A DNA stretch of 64,000 bases from Pseudomonas sp. PDM15 (GCF_014851565.1 NZ_JACVAA010000002.1:310001-374000), one strand, 5' to 3'. Positions 23,375 through 33,036 are shown, counted from the first letter of the stretch. Numbers and translations are program-made. Notes: generated by a model not told the origin, from the letters alone.

Positions 23375-24295
23375 ATGTTGGAATTGCGCCACCTCAAGAC
23401 CCTGCACGCCCTGCGTGAGACCGACAGCCTGGTGGAGGCCGCCGAGCGCCTGCACCTGACGCAGTCGGCCCTGTCCCACCAGTTCAAGGAACTGGAGGAG
23501 CGCTTAGGAATGCAGCTGTTCGTGCGCAAGACCAAGCCGGTGCGCTTCACCAGCGCCGGCCTGCGCCTGCTGCAACTGGCCGATAGCCTGTTGCCGCAGC
23601 TGCGCGCGGCGGAACGCGACATGGCGCGCCTGGCCGGCGGCACCGCTGGGCGCCTGCATATGGCCATCGAATGCCACAGTTGCTTCCAGTGGCTGATGCC
23701 GACCATCGACCAGTTCCGCGACGCCTGGCCGGAAGTCGAGCTGGACCTCGCCTCGGGCTTCTCCTTCGCCCCGCTGCCAGCCCTGGCCCGCGGCGACCTG
23801 GACCTGGTGGTGACGTCCGACCCGGTGGACCTGCCCGGCATCACCTACGTGCCGCTGTTCACCTACGAGGCGCTGCTGGCAGTGGCCAACCAGCACGCGC
23901 TGGCCAGCCGCTCCTACATCGTTGCCGAGGACCTGGAGAAGGAAACCCTGATCACCTATCCGGTGGAGCGCGACCGCCTGGACATCTTCACCCGCTTCCT
24001 CGAGCCGGCCGACGTCGAGCCGGCCCAGGTACGCACCTCGGAGCTGACAGTGATGATGATGCAGCTGGTGGCCAGCGGCCGCGGCGTGTGCAGCCTGCCC
24101 AACTGGGCGCTGCACGAATACAGCTCGCGCGGCTACGTCACCGCCAAGCGCCTGGGCGAGCGCGGCCTGTTCGCCACCCTGCAGGCCGGCATCCGCAGCG
24201 ACATGCTCGATGCGCCCTTCATGCGCGACTTTCTGCTTACCGCCAAGGACACCTCCTTCGCCACCCTGGCTGGCGTTAGCGCCGCGCGCGGTTGA
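23375..24295 (+). CDS. metR: LysR-family regulator of methionine biosynthesis
   Basis: 306 aa. N-terminal winged HTH (LKTLHALRETDSLVEAAERLHLTQSALSHQFKELEERLG) and a LysR effector domain with the MetR-specific run GRLHMAIECHSCFQWLMPTIDQFRDAWPEVELDL. MetR activates metE and other met genes in response to homocysteine. Divergent from metE, which is the classic arrangement. ATG 23375 begins the conserved MLELRHLKTL. Confidence 0.93.
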   Translation: MLELRHLKTLHALRETDSLVEAAERLHLTQSALSHQFKELEERLGMQLFVRKTKPVRFTSAGLRLLQLADSLLPQLRAAERDMARLAGGTAGRLHMAIECHSCFQWLMPTIDQFRDAWPEVELDLASGFSFAPLPALARGDLDLVVTSDPVDLPGITYVPLFTYEALLAVANQHALASRSYIVAEDLEKETLITYPVERDRLDIFTRFLEPADVEPAQVRTSELTVMMMQLVASGRGVCSLPNWALHEYSSRGYVTAKRLGERGLFATLQAGIRSDMLDAPFMRDFLLTAKDTSFATLAGVSAARG

Positions 24296-24362
24296 AGCGA
24301 GGCGGCAGGACGGCGCCGCTGACGCTACCCTTGCCTGGCCGCACCAGCCATAAGGAAGTCCC

Positions 24363-25979
24363 ATGAGTCTGTCGCTGCTGAACCGCTATGCCTTCTTCGC
24401 GTTCTGTGTGTTGTTCACCCTGCTCAGCCTGCCCTTTCTCGGCGCCCATGAGTGGCTGTGGGCGCTGACCCTGCTCGGCGGCGTGCTCAGCCTGGTCGGC
24501 ATCAACGACCTGCTGCAGACGCGCCAGGCGGTGCGGCGCAACTACCCAATCCTCGGCAACATCCGCTACCTGGTGGAGAGCATCCGCCCGGAGATCCGCC
24601 AGTACCTGCTGGAAGCGGACGGCGACAAGCTGCCGTTCTCCCGGGCACAGCGTTCGCTGGTGTATGCGCGGGCCAAGAACGAGGGGGCCGACAAGCCGTT
24701 CGGTACCCTGAGCGACGTGTACCAAAGCGGCTTCGAATTCATCGGCCACTCCATGCTGCCGGCCGATCACTGCGACCCCGCCACCTTCCGCGTCACCATC
24801 GGCGGGCCCCAGTGCCGCCAGCCCTACTCCGCCTCGGTGTTCAACATTTCGGCGATGAGCTTCGGCTCGCTCAGCGCCAACGCCATTCGCGCACTGAACC
24901 AGGGCGCTCAGCTCGGCGGCTTCTACCACGACACCGGCGAAGGCAGCATCAGCCCCTACCACCGCGAGCATGGCGGCGACCTGGTGTGGGAGCTGGGCAG
25001 CGGCTACTTCGGCTGCCGTGGCGAGGACGGCCGCTTCGACCCCGCGCGCTTCGCCGAACAGGCCGCCAGCGCCCAGGTGAAGATGATCGAGATCAAGCTG
25101 TCCCAGGGCGCCAAGCCAGGCCATGGCGGCATCCTGCCCAAGCACAAGGTGACCGAGGAAATCTCCCTGACCCGTGGCGTGCCGATGGGCGTGGACTGCA
25201 TCTCGCCAGCGCGTCACAGCGCGTTCGCCACGCCGATCGAGCTGCTGCAGTTCATCGCCCAGCTACGCGAGCTCTCGGGCGGCAAGCCGGTGGGCTTCAA
25301 GCTGTGCCTGGGGCATCCCTGGGAATTCATGAGCATCGCCAAGGCCATGCTGCAGACCGGCATCCTGCCCGACTTCATCGTCATCGACGGCAAGGAAGGC
25401 GGCACCGGCGCGGCGCCGCTGGAGTTCACCGACCATATCGGCGTGCCCCTGCGCGAGGGCCTGCTGTTCGTGCACAACACCCTGGTCGGCATCAACCTGC
25501 GCGACAAGATCCGCCTCGGCGCCAGCGGCAAGATCGTCAGCGCCTTCGACATTGCCAGCGTCATGGCCCTGGGCGCCGACTGGGCCAACTCGGCGCGCGG
25601 CTTCATGTTCGCCATCGGCTGCATCCAGTCGCAGAGCTGCCACACCAACAAGTGCCCGACCGGCGTGGCCACCCAGGACCGCCTGCGCCAGCGCGCCCTG
25701 GTGGTGCCGGACAAGGCCCAGCGGGTGCACAACTTCCACCGCAACACCATGAAGGGCCTGGCCGAGATGATTGCCGCCGCCGGGCTCAGCCACCCTTCGC
25801 AGATTGAGGCCAAGCACCTGGTGCGGCGCATGTCGGCCAGCGAGATCAAGCTGTACTCGCAGCTGCACGTGTTCCTCAAGCCCGGCGAGCTGCTCGATGG
25901 CCGCATCGACGGCGAGTTCTACCGGCGCATGTGGGCCATGGCGAGGGCCGACAGCTTCGAGCCGAGCGCGACTTCGTAG
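24363..25979 (+). CDS. FMN-binding glutamate-synthase-like oxidoreductase with N-terminal membrane helices
   Basis: 538 aa. Two hydrophobic segments at the N-terminus (YAFFAFCVLFTLLSLPFLG and LWALTLLGGVLSLVGINDLL) anchor a glutamate synthase central-type (FMN/[3Fe-4S]) domain: SAMSFGSLSANAIRALNQGA, DTGEGSISPYH, KLSQGAKPGHGGILP, GKEGGTGAAPLEF and the cysteine cluster CIQSQSCHTNKCPTG. The stand-alone family lacks the glutamine amidotransferase part, so it probably does not make glutamate on its own. Electron partner unknown. Confidence 0.88.
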   Translation: MSLSLLNRYAFFAFCVLFTLLSLPFLGAHEWLWALTLLGGVLSLVGINDLLQTRQAVRRNYPILGNIRYLVESIRPEIRQYLLEADGDKLPFSRAQRSLVYARAKNEGADKPFGTLSDVYQSGFEFIGHSMLPADHCDPATFRVTIGGPQCRQPYSASVFNISAMSFGSLSANAIRALNQGAQLGGFYHDTGEGSISPYHREHGGDLVWELGSGYFGCRGEDGRFDPARFAEQAASAQVKMIEIKLSQGAKPGHGGILPKHKVTEEISLTRGVPMGVDCISPARHSAFATPIELLQFIAQLRELSGGKPVGFKLCLGHPWEFMSIAKAMLQTGILPDFIVIDGKEGGTGAAPLEFTDHIGVPLREGLLFVHNTLVGINLRDKIRLGASGKIVSAFDIASVMALGADWANSARGFMFAIGCIQSQSCHTNKCPTGVATQDRLRQRALVVPDKAQRVHNFHRNTMKGLAEMIAAAGLSHPSQIEAKHLVRRMSASEIKLYSQLHVFLKPGELLDGRIDGEFYRRMWAMARADSFEPSATS

Positions 25980-26033
25980 TCAGCTGGCGGTTCATTACAC
26001 TGCGGCCCTTCCTCCCGCGAAAGGCCGCAGCCC

Positions 26034-26774
26034 ATGCGCACCCTGTACCAGTTCCCGATCTCCCACTATTGCGAGAAGACCCGCTGGCACCTGGACCACA
26101 AGGGTCTCGACTACCGGGTGGATAACCTCTTCCCCGGCTTCCATCGCCTGAAGAGCAAGCGCCTGGCCGACATCGTCACGCTGCCGATCCTGCGTGACGG
26201 CGAGCAGGTGGTGGGCGACTCTACCGCCATCGCCCTGCACCTGGAGCAGCGCTACCCCGAGCGATCGCTGTTGCCGCCGGATGCCGAGCAGCGCGCGCAG
26301 ATCCTGGAACTGGAAGAACGTTTCGACCGCCTCGGTGTGCACGTGCGCCGCTGGCTGTATGGCCAGATCGAGGACTGGAGCACGGTGATGCACGCCATGC
26401 TCAAGGTCTACCGGCCCTGGTTCGGCCTGCGCGACCTGATGAAGCCGCTGCTGATCGACGGCGTGAAGAAGCTCTACGGCATCCGTCCGGACCGGGTGGC
26501 CAAGTCCCGCGAGGAACTGCTGGCCGGCCTCGACCTGATCGAGCAGCTCACCGGCGGCGACCCGGCGCGCTACCTGGTCGGCGACCAGCTGAGCCTGGCG
26601 GACGTGGCGGCTGCCGCGCTGTACGGCCCGCTGTTCACCCCGGCCGGCACCCCCTGGGAGCACATCGCCGGGCATGGCCAGCAGACCCAGGCCTTCCTCG
26701 ACCAGCTGTTCGCCCGCCCGGCCGGGCAATGGGTGCTGCGGCGCTACGCCGAAGACCGCCAGCGTCGAGTCTGA
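26034..26774 (+). CDS. Glutathione S-transferase family protein
   Basis: 246 aa. N-terminal thioredoxin-like GST domain (LYQFPISHYCEKTRWHLDHKGLDYRV, with the cysteine active-site type and the TLPILRDGEQVVGDSTAIALHLE cis-Pro and E-S/T glutathione motif) and a C-terminal helical GST domain (ARYLVGDQLSLADVAAAALYGPL). Cytoplasmic. Substrate unknown. Convergent with the VOC protein, 3 bases apart. Confidence 0.88.
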   Translation: MRTLYQFPISHYCEKTRWHLDHKGLDYRVDNLFPGFHRLKSKRLADIVTLPILRDGEQVVGDSTAIALHLEQRYPERSLLPPDAEQRAQILELEERFDRLGVHVRRWLYGQIEDWSTVMHAMLKVYRPWFGLRDLMKPLLIDGVKKLYGIRPDRVAKSREELLAGLDLIEQLTGGDPARYLVGDQLSLADVAAAALYGPLFTPAGTPWEHIAGHGQQTQAFLDQLFARPAGQWVLRRYAEDRQRRV

Positions 26775-26777
26775 AAC

Positions 26778-27188
26778 CTACTCGCTCCAGGGGTCGTAGC
26801 TGCCCACGCTCCACAGCTGACCTTCGAGATCACGGCAGGTGAAGCCGCGGCCGCCATACTCCTCATCCTTGATCGGGATAAGTATCTCGCCGCCGGCGCG
26901 CTGCACCCGGTCGTACGCGCCGTCTACATCCTCCAGCACCAGGTAAATCCCTTGGGTATTGCCGCCGACCTGGCGCGGATCGCGCAGGTTTCCGGCGTAG
27001 TCGCCGTCGCGCAGCGTACCGAGCATCAGCATGCCGTTGCCGTGCAGCAGCTGGGCGTGGTGGATGCTGCCGTCCTCGCCCGGCACGCGCAGCTGCTCGC
27101 GCAGGCCGAACACCTCGCCCAGCCAGGCGATGGCGGCCGGGGCGTCGCGATACAGCACGCAGGGAATCAGGCTGGAACCCTTGTCCAT
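26778..27188 (-). CDS. VOC (glyoxalase/bleomycin-resistance-like) superfamily protein
   Basis: 136 aa. Single VOC module of the PhnB-like type: SLIPCVLYRDAPAAIAWLGEVFGLREQLRVPGEDGSIHHAQLLHGNGMLMLG and GRGFTCRDLEGQLWSVGSYDPW. AAGGAGA seven bases before ATG 27188 decides the start; the frame stays open further upstream without a good signal. The exact substrate, if any, is not predictable. Confidence 0.85.
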   Translation of the reverse strand: MDKGSSLIPCVLYRDAPAAIAWLGEVFGLREQLRVPGEDGSIHHAQLLHGNGMLMLGTLRDGDYAGNLRDPRQVGGNTQGIYLVLEDVDGAYDRVQRAGGEILIPIKDEEYGGRGFTCRDLEGQLWSVGSYDPWSE

Positions 27189-27390
27189 GGTCGTTCTCCT
27201 TGAGGGGGTTGCCGCGACAGTCAAGCAGGGTTGACCGTGCCGCGCCGTCGCCCGTTCGCGCCAGCCGACGAACAGCCGCCGGCAGGGCGGAAAACGCTCT
27301 GGAATGGGCGATAAAAAGCCGTGCGGCGCTCTGCGGCGGACTACGCTTGAAACTAGAGCAGGCATCCTTGAGCAGCCAGGCCAGTCGATC

Positions 27391-30300
27391 ATGGGCGCAC
27401 TTTGGCAATCGGACGCACCCCAGACTGCGCTCCCCGTGAGCGACCCGGAAGCGCTTTACACCCAGAATCCCCCGCCGCGCCGGCGCAAGCTGAAAAACCT
27501 GCTCTGGATAGGCCTGCTCGGCGGGGTTGTACTGCTCGGCCTGGCCATCTACCGCGAGATCGAAACTGCCTATTTCCAGTCCCGCCAGTTCAGCCAGTTC
27601 GCCAGCGAGCTGAGCTACAGCCTGCAACCCGGCCCCAGCGAAGACATCGCCTTCCCCAGCGACGGGCCGTTCGACAAGCGCCTGGGCTACGCCCATCTGC
27701 CGCTGCTGCTGGAGCGCCTGCAACAGCGGCATTTCCTGATCACCGCCCAGGCCCAGCAGTCTCCGGCCCTGCTGGCTTATGGCGAGCACGGCTTCTTCCC
27801 GCCGTTCAGCGAAAAGGTCCAGGCCGGCCTGGCCATCAGCGACTGCCGTGGCGAGCCGCTGTACCTGTTCCACTATCCGCAGCAGCTGTATCCGAGCTTC
27901 GCCGACATCCCGCCGCTGGTGGTCAATAGCCTGCTGTTCATCGAGAACCGCCATCTGCTCGACCAGGACCAGCCGCGCGCCAACCCGGCGGTGGACTGGC
28001 CGCGTTTCGCCAAGGCGGCGCTGTCGCAGGTGGGCAAGAGCTTCGCCATCCAGGAGCAGTCGGCCGGCGGCAGCACCCTGGCCACCCAGCTGGAGAAATA
28101 CCGTCACTCGCCGGACGGCCTGACCCTGTCGGCCATGGAGAAGCTGCGCCAGATGATCTCCGCCAGCGTGCGCGCCTATCGCGCGGGGCCGCAGACCTTC
28201 GCCGCGCGCCAGCAGATAGTGCGCGACTACCTCAACAGCGTGCCGCTCTCCGCCGCCCCCGGCCACGGTGAGGTGCACGGCCTGGCCGATGGCCTGCGGG
28301 TGTGGTTCGGCGCCGATTTCGCGCGGGTCAACGCCCTGCTCGACCCGGCGCGCACGCCGGTGGCCAGCAGCGCCGAGCGTGGCCTGGCGCTGCGCCAGGT
28401 GCTGGCGCTGATGATCGCCCAGCGCCGCCCCTCCTATTACCTGGCCCAGGGCCGCAAGGAGCTGGAGGCGCTGACCGACAGCCACATCCGCGTGCTGGCC
28501 AATGGCGGCGTGATCAGCTGGGCCCTGCGCGACGCAGCGCTGGCGCAGAAGCTGCGCTTCCGCGATCTGGAGCAGCACCCGGCGATCCAGCCGGTACAGG
28601 GCAACAAGGGCATCAGCGTGGCCCGCTCGCGCCTGTCCAGCCTGCTCAACATGCCGCTGTACGACCTCGACCGCCTTGACCTGGCCGCCAGCAGCACCCT
28701 CAACGGACCGCTGCAGGACCAGGTCAGCGCGTACCTGCGGCGCCTGGCCGACCCCGAGTTCGCCGGGCAGATCGGCCTGTATGGCGAGCGCCTGCTGTCG
28801 CCGGAAAAGACCGCCGACGTGCGCTACAGCTTCACCCTGTTCGAGCGCAGCCCGGATGGTGCGCGGGTGCGGGTGCAGACCGACAGCACCGACCAGCCCT
28901 TCGACATCAACGAGGGCAGCAAGCTGGAACTGGGCTCCACCGCCAAGCTGCGGGTGCTGACAACCTACCTGGAAGTGATCGCGGAGCTGCATGCCCGCTA
29001 CGCCGGGAAGAGCCCCGAGGCGCTGCGCAAGGTCGAGGTGGCACCGCAGGACCACCTGAGCCGCTGGATGCTCGACCAACTGATCGCCAAGCCCGAGCAG
29101 AACCTGCGCGACACCCTGGAGGCGGCGCTGGAGCGCAAGTATTCGGCCAGCCCCTACGAGACCTTCTTCACCGGCGGCGGCGCGCACACCTTCGGCAACT
29201 TCAAGCGCGAGGACAACGCACGCATCCCCACCCTGCGCGAGGCCCTGCGCGAATCGATCAACCTGCCCTTCATCCGCCTGCTGCGCGACCTGGTGCGTTA
29301 CAGCACCTACCACGGCGAGAGCAGCAGCGCCGCCCTGCTGCAGGACGACAAACACCCGCTGCGCGAGGGCTACCTCAAACGCTTCGCCGACCGCGAGGGC
29401 ACCACCTTCCTCCTGCGCTTCTGGCGCAAGTACCAGGGCCAGAGCGCCCAGGAGCGCCTGGACACCTTCCTCGAAGGGTTGCGTCCCACCGCCGTGCGCC
29501 TGGCCGCCGTGCATCGCTACCTGATGCCGGAGGTGGACGAGACGACCTTCGCCGCGTTCATCCGCGCCCACGCCAACGTCAAGACCGAGAAGCTGACCGA
29601 GAAGAAGCTGCACAGCCTGTACCTGGACTACGGCCCCGGTGCCTGGAGCCTGCCGGACCAAGGCTACATCGCCCGCGTGCACCCGCTGGAGCTGTGGCTG
29701 CTGGGCTACCTGATCGAACAGCCGCAGGCGACCTTCAAGGACGCCGTGGCGGCCAGCGCCGAGGAGCGCCAGGAAGTCTACGGCTGGCTGTTCAAGACTC
29801 GCCACAAGAGCGCCCGCGACAGCCGCATCCGCACCCTGCTGGAAGTCGAGGCGTTCCTCGATATCCACCAGCGCTGGCAGCGCCTGGGCTATCCGTTCGA
29901 ACACCTGGTGCCGTCGCTGGCCACCGCCATCGGCAGCTCCGGCGACCGTCCGGCGGCGCTGGCCGAGCTGATGGGCATCATCCAGAACGACGGCATCCGC
30001 CAGCCCAGCGTGCGTATCGACCGCCTGCATTTCGCCGCAGACACGCCCTACGAGACGCTGCTGAAGCAGAACAGCCAGCGCGGTGAGCGGGTACTGCCCT
30101 CGGAAGTGGCGGCGGCGCTGCGTGGCGCCCTGTCCCAGGTGGTCGAGGCCGGCACCGCACGGCGCCTGCATGGCAGCTTCCAGCTGGCCGACGGCACGCC
30201 GCTGGTGCTCGGTGGCAAGACCGGTACCGGCGACAACCGTATAGAGAGCACCACCCGCGGCGGCCATGTGCTGAGTTCGCGGGCGATGAACCGCACGGCG

Positions 30301-30507
30301 ACCTTCGTCTTCTACCTGGGCCCGCGCCACTTCGGCACCCTCACCGCCTTCGTGCCGGGCCGGGCGGCGGAAGGCTTCCGCTTCACCTCGGCGCTGCCGG
30401 TACAGGTACTCAAGGGCATGGCGCCGATTCTCACCCCCTACCTGGAGCCGGCCAGCCATACCGGCTGCGGCGTGCCGCCGGCTGCCGTGCAGGTGCGCCG
30501 GCTATAG
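27391..30507 (+). CDS. Class A penicillin-binding protein-like (transglycosylase + transpeptidase)
   Basis: 1038 aa. A membrane anchor (LLWIGLLGGVVLLGLAIY) precedes a diverged GT51 transglycosylase: catalytic-type Glu in SLLFIENRHLLD and GGSTLATQLEKYRHSP. The transpeptidase domain has all three motifs: S516-T-A-K519, S622-I-N624 and K943-T-G. It would polymerise and cross-link peptidoglycan. The long insertion-rich C-terminal half is unlike PonA or MrcB, so this is a third class A enzyme. Start ATG 27391 chosen; an upstream in-frame ATG at 27304 exists. Confidence 0.88.
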   Translation: MGALWQSDAPQTALPVSDPEALYTQNPPPRRRKLKNLLWIGLLGGVVLLGLAIYREIETAYFQSRQFSQFASELSYSLQPGPSEDIAFPSDGPFDKRLGYAHLPLLLERLQQRHFLITAQAQQSPALLAYGEHGFFPPFSEKVQAGLAISDCRGEPLYLFHYPQQLYPSFADIPPLVVNSLLFIENRHLLDQDQPRANPAVDWPRFAKAALSQVGKSFAIQEQSAGGSTLATQLEKYRHSPDGLTLSAMEKLRQMISASVRAYRAGPQTFAARQQIVRDYLNSVPLSAAPGHGEVHGLADGLRVWFGADFARVNALLDPARTPVASSAERGLALRQVLALMIAQRRPSYYLAQGRKELEALTDSHIRVLANGGVISWALRDAALAQKLRFRDLEQHPAIQPVQGNKGISVARSRLSSLLNMPLYDLDRLDLAASSTLNGPLQDQVSAYLRRLADPEFAGQIGLYGERLLSPEKTADVRYSFTLFERSPDGARVRVQTDSTDQPFDINEGSKLELGSTAKLRVLTTYLEVIAELHARYAGKSPEALRKVEVAPQDHLSRWMLDQLIAKPEQNLRDTLEAALERKYSASPYETFFTGGGAHTFGNFKREDNARIPTLREALRESINLPFIRLLRDLVRYSTYHGESSSAALLQDDKHPLREGYLKRFADREGTTFLLRFWRKYQGQSAQERLDTFLEGLRPTAVRLAAVHRYLMPEVDETTFAAFIRAHANVKTEKLTEKKLHSLYLDYGPGAWSLPDQGYIARVHPLELWLLGYLIEQPQATFKDAVAASAEERQEVYGWLFKTRHKSARDSRIRTLLEVEAFLDIHQRWQRLGYPFEHLVPSLATAIGSSGDRPAALAELMGIIQNDGIRQPSVRIDRLHFAADTPYETLLKQNSQRGERVLPSEVAAALRGALSQVVEAGTARRLHGSFQLADGTPLVLGGKTGTGDNRIESTTRGGHVLSSRAMNRTATFVFYLGPRHFGTLTAFVPGRAAEGFRFTSALPVQVLKGMAPILTPYLEPASHTGCGVPPAAVQVRRL

Positions 30508-30509
30508 CC

Positions 30510-31007
30510 TCACTGCGGCAGGCACTGCTCGTTCAAGGTATGGGTTTCGCGCTCGCTGCAATGGGCCAGCCCGGCCTCGCTGCACTCGCGGCCGATCACC
30601 AGTTGCTCGCCCTGCAGCGCCCAGCTCGCCTCCGGCAGCTCGATTCGCGCCAGCTGCGCACAGCTGCTGGTGTCGTAGAAGGTCAGCTCGCCAGCGGAAC
30701 CGCTAAAGCTCTGCACCAGCAGGCGCTGCTCGCTGGCGTCCAGCAGCACGGCGTTGCGCAGCCAGATGCCGCCATCCACCTCGCAGGCCTTGCCGCCCTG
30801 CACGGGGCGGATACGCAGAGGCGGCTCGGGGAAGCTGTCCACCTCGCCGTCCAGCTTGTAGTTGTCGAACTCGACGCGCATCCGCACGCCGGCGCCGACG
30901 TACAGCGCGGGCGTCTGCGCCTGCACCTCCACGGCGCGGTAATTACAGTCGGCCAGGGCCGGCGCGGCCACCAGCAACGCCAGGGCCGACACCAGGGTCT
31001 TCTTCAT
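30510..31007 (-). CDS. Secreted hypothetical protein, 165 aa
   Basis: Signal peptide MKKTLVSALALLVAAPALA followed by DCNYRAVEVQAQTPALYVGAGVRMRVEFDNYKLDG; the mature part has six or seven cysteines (for example KACEVDGGIW, SSCAQLARI, GRECSEAGLAHCSERE, NEQCLPQ), consistent with disulfides in the periplasm. ATG 31007 chosen as the signal start; the frame begins at 31025. No family recognised. It lies downstream of grxD, with a terminator between them. Confidence 0.7.
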   Translation of the reverse strand: MKKTLVSALALLVAAPALADCNYRAVEVQAQTPALYVGAGVRMRVEFDNYKLDGEVDSFPEPPLRIRPVQGGKACEVDGGIWLRNAVLLDASEQRLLVQSFSGSAGELTFYDTSSCAQLARIELPEASWALQGEQLVIGRECSEAGLAHCSERETHTLNEQCLPQ

Positions 31008-31031
31008 CCTTGAATCCTCGGGCACAAAAAA

Positions 31032-31058
31032 GCCGATGCGGTGGCATCGGCTTCGGGG
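31032..31058 (-). terminator. Rho-independent terminator after grxD
   Basis: Stem GCCGATGC-GGTG-GCATCGGC at 31032-31051 followed, on the minus strand, by a run of Ts (AAAAAA at 31026-31031 on the plus strand). It sits 20 bases after the grxD stop. Confidence 0.8.
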
Positions 31059-31070
31059 GAACGACTCGGC

Positions 31071-31400
31071 TTATTCGGCCTTGGCCTTCTCGGCGGCGTC
31101 CTTGATCAGGGTCTGCAGCTCACCCTTCTCGAACATCTCGGTCATGATGTCGCTGCCGCCGACTAGCTCACCGGCCACCCACAGCTGCGGGAAGGTCGGC
31201 CAGTTGGCGTACTTGGGCAGGTTGGCGCGGATTTCCGGGTTCTGCAGGATGTCCACGTAGGCGAACTTCTCGCCGCATGCCATCACCACCTGCGCGGCGC
31301 GGGACGAGAAACCGCACTGCGGCGCGTTCGGCGAGCCTTTCATGTACAGCAGGATGGTGTTATTGGCGATCTGCTCTTTGATGGTATCGATAATATCCAC
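31071..31400 (-). CDS. grxD: Monothiol glutaredoxin
   Basis: 109 aa with the CGFS active site (NAPQCGFSSRAAQ), the glutathione-binding WPTFPQLWVAGELVGGSDIM, and the usual length. Carries [2Fe-2S] clusters with glutathione and delivers them to iron-sulfur targets in the cytoplasm. Single-gene transcript ending at the terminator 31032-31051. Confidence 0.95.
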   Translation of the reverse strand: MDIIDTIKEQIANNTILLYMKGSPNAPQCGFSSRAAQVVMACGEKFAYVDILQNPEIRANLPKYANWPTFPQLWVAGELVGGSDIMTEMFEKGELQTLIKDAAEKAKAE

Positions 31401-31493
31401 GACTCACCTCATCTGAACTTCCCCGGACCAGCGCCGGGCGGGATGGCGCGATTGTAACCGAAAGGATCTGCAATGCCGATTGCATGATGTGAT

Positions 31494-32354
31494 TCAGCTG
31501 TCCGCTGCGGCGCGGGCTTGCTCAAATAGACCTACATGCTTCGCCAGCTTGGCATCGTCGCAATGCCTACATAGGATCGGCTTCCCTCTCCCAGTAACCA
31601 TGACCATGGACCTCTCTCCGCAGGAAGCACATGGCGAGTAGCCGGACTCAGATAGGTCTAGGTAGGGCTGGAACCACTGACACTCGGTGTTTGGAAGCTT
31701 CGAAGATAGCCAGGCGTACTCGTCATAGGGTAGGCGCCCACCAATGCCTAAGCTCTTCAGGTTAGTGAGCGGCTCGAGAGCACGCAGGGATTTCACATTG
31801 GAAGTATCAACACAAAGCGAGGATAGCCAGGTCATCTGCGCAAACGGTTCGAGGCTGGCTACGGCTTGCTTGCTCCACATGCTGCCTGAAACGGATAGGT
31901 GACGAAGTGAGCGAAGGTCAACCAATGGCGAGAAGTCAGTGATCAATTTGAAGTTCTCAATTTCGAGAAGCTCCAGGGATTGCAGCGCAGTCAGCGGGGC
32001 AATTGACTCGACGCGTGTTGAGCTGCCGATTGATAGAGCCTTAAGAGCGGATAGGTTCCGGATCGCGTCCAAACGGCTGACATTGCTCCACTTGATTTGA
32101 AGCACTTCAAGGTTGCTCAGCTTACAAATCGCATCAAAGAGAGGCTGAGTCACGTGCGACCAAACGCGCAGATGTGTGATGTGGGAAAGCAAGGGCAGCG
32201 CCTTTACCCAGGCGGCAATAACTTTTTTCTTCTCTGAATCAGAGATATCACCTAGATCCCAACAGAGGCTAAGCGTGGTTCCCGATTCGTATTGGTCGGG
32301 ATGTGCGATCGACTTTGGCCAATGACTGGTATGAAACGGGTTATCCATAACCAT
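31494..32354 (-). CDS. Leucine-rich-repeat protein with C-terminal zinc-ribbon-like motif
   Basis: 286 aa. Repeats at roughly 22-25-residue spacing: LSNLEVLQIKWSNVSRLDAIRNLSALKALSIGSSTRVESIAPLTALQSLELLEIEN and so on, SLRHLSVSGS, NLKSLGIGG. Near the C-terminus CASCGERSMVMVTGRGKPILCRHCDDAK has two CxxC pairs suited to bind zinc. No signal sequence, so cytoplasmic. GC is lower than surrounding core genes, suggesting transfer. LRR proteins of this kind act in recognition; target unknown. Confidence 0.75.
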   Translation of the reverse strand: MVMDNPFHTSHWPKSIAHPDQYESGTTLSLCWDLGDISDSEKKKVIAAWVKALPLLSHITHLRVWSHVTQPLFDAICKLSNLEVLQIKWSNVSRLDAIRNLSALKALSIGSSTRVESIAPLTALQSLELLEIENFKLITDFSPLVDLRSLRHLSVSGSMWSKQAVASLEPFAQMTWLSSLCVDTSNVKSLRALEPLTNLKSLGIGGRLPYDEYAWLSSKLPNTECQWFQPYLDLSESGYSPCASCGERSMVMVTGRGKPILCRHCDDAKLAKHVGLFEQARAAADS

Positions 32355-32465
32355 GCTTTCACCTAGAAAGGGATGGGAAACGAGTTGCGGCGATTGAGCA
32401 GAATCCCAAAGCGCAGCTTGGGGCGATCCTTTTGACGGAATGGCTATGCCATGTTTTCAACGCCT

Positions 32466-32945
32466 TCACCTGCTGAACCTTAGGAGAATCAGGCGCGCCA
32501 GCAGCAAAAGTGCGGTGCCATATGTCCGTGCAATACGCCCGCGCCGTGTTTGATTCTCACCATGGAAGGTGACGGCCAGTTCCCAGCGTATGGGCTTGGC
32601 GTCCGACGTCTTAGTGATTCTTGAAAGTCGCCGCTCTGCGTCGCGGTCTAACGGATCAACTGACTTATCTCGTGCGTACACGACGGCGGGTGTGAAGTGC
32701 GCGCTCTTACCCAACACGTCGACCTGAACAGCGCCGGGAAGACTGGCGCCGTTTTTGAGGCGATAGGTTGCTGCGACGAGGTAGCTTCCAAACGTACCGA
32801 GAGCGAGTGGCTCGTTGCATGGAGCTAAGTGTGATTCATCCACTTCCTCGCCACCCTCCGCATCTGCGTGGAAGCGCCATACCGGGTTGGCCATCAGGTC
32901 GGCGGCGGAGAGTTTGTTGGCGGAGATTAAGCCACTGCTGGTCAT
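32466..32945 (-). CDS. Hypothetical protein, 159 aa
   Basis: Unrecognised. N-terminal half is soluble (PVWRFHADAEGGEEVDESHLAPCNEPLALGTFGSYLVAATYRLKNG) with a beta-rich look; the C-terminus ends in a hydrophobic stretch (YGTALLLLARLILLRF) that may be a membrane helix. Start is the ATG at 32945. Same strand as the LRR gene, 111 bases away; GC also low. Possibly part of one accessory unit. Confidence 0.6.
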   Translation of the reverse strand: MTSSGLISANKLSAADLMANPVWRFHADAEGGEEVDESHLAPCNEPLALGTFGSYLVAATYRLKNGASLPGAVQVDVLGKSAHFTPAVVYARDKSVDPLDRDAERRLSRITKTSDAKPIRWELAVTFHGENQTRRGRIARTYGTALLLLARLILLRFSR

Positions 32946-33036
32946 GTGCTACCTAACGGAAAAGTTCAGCGGCCGGCAGCTGAAATGGAGTCTCAGGCGC
33001 TATGTGCGAATGTACTTTTTGCGCTTAGATGGCCTG

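Noticed and set aside
26863..30459. 1198-aa open frame on the minus strand
   Set aside because: It is antisense to the class A PBP gene and its composition is that of high-GC shadow frames; the plus strand has all catalytic motifs.
32951..33007. Possible attC-like sequence ACCTAAC ... GCTATGT beside the islet
   Set aside because: The 5' core fits and a short TTCAGC/GCTGAA stem is inside, but the 3' core has a mismatch and the arms are not symmetrical, and no other attC is near. Coincidence is more likely.
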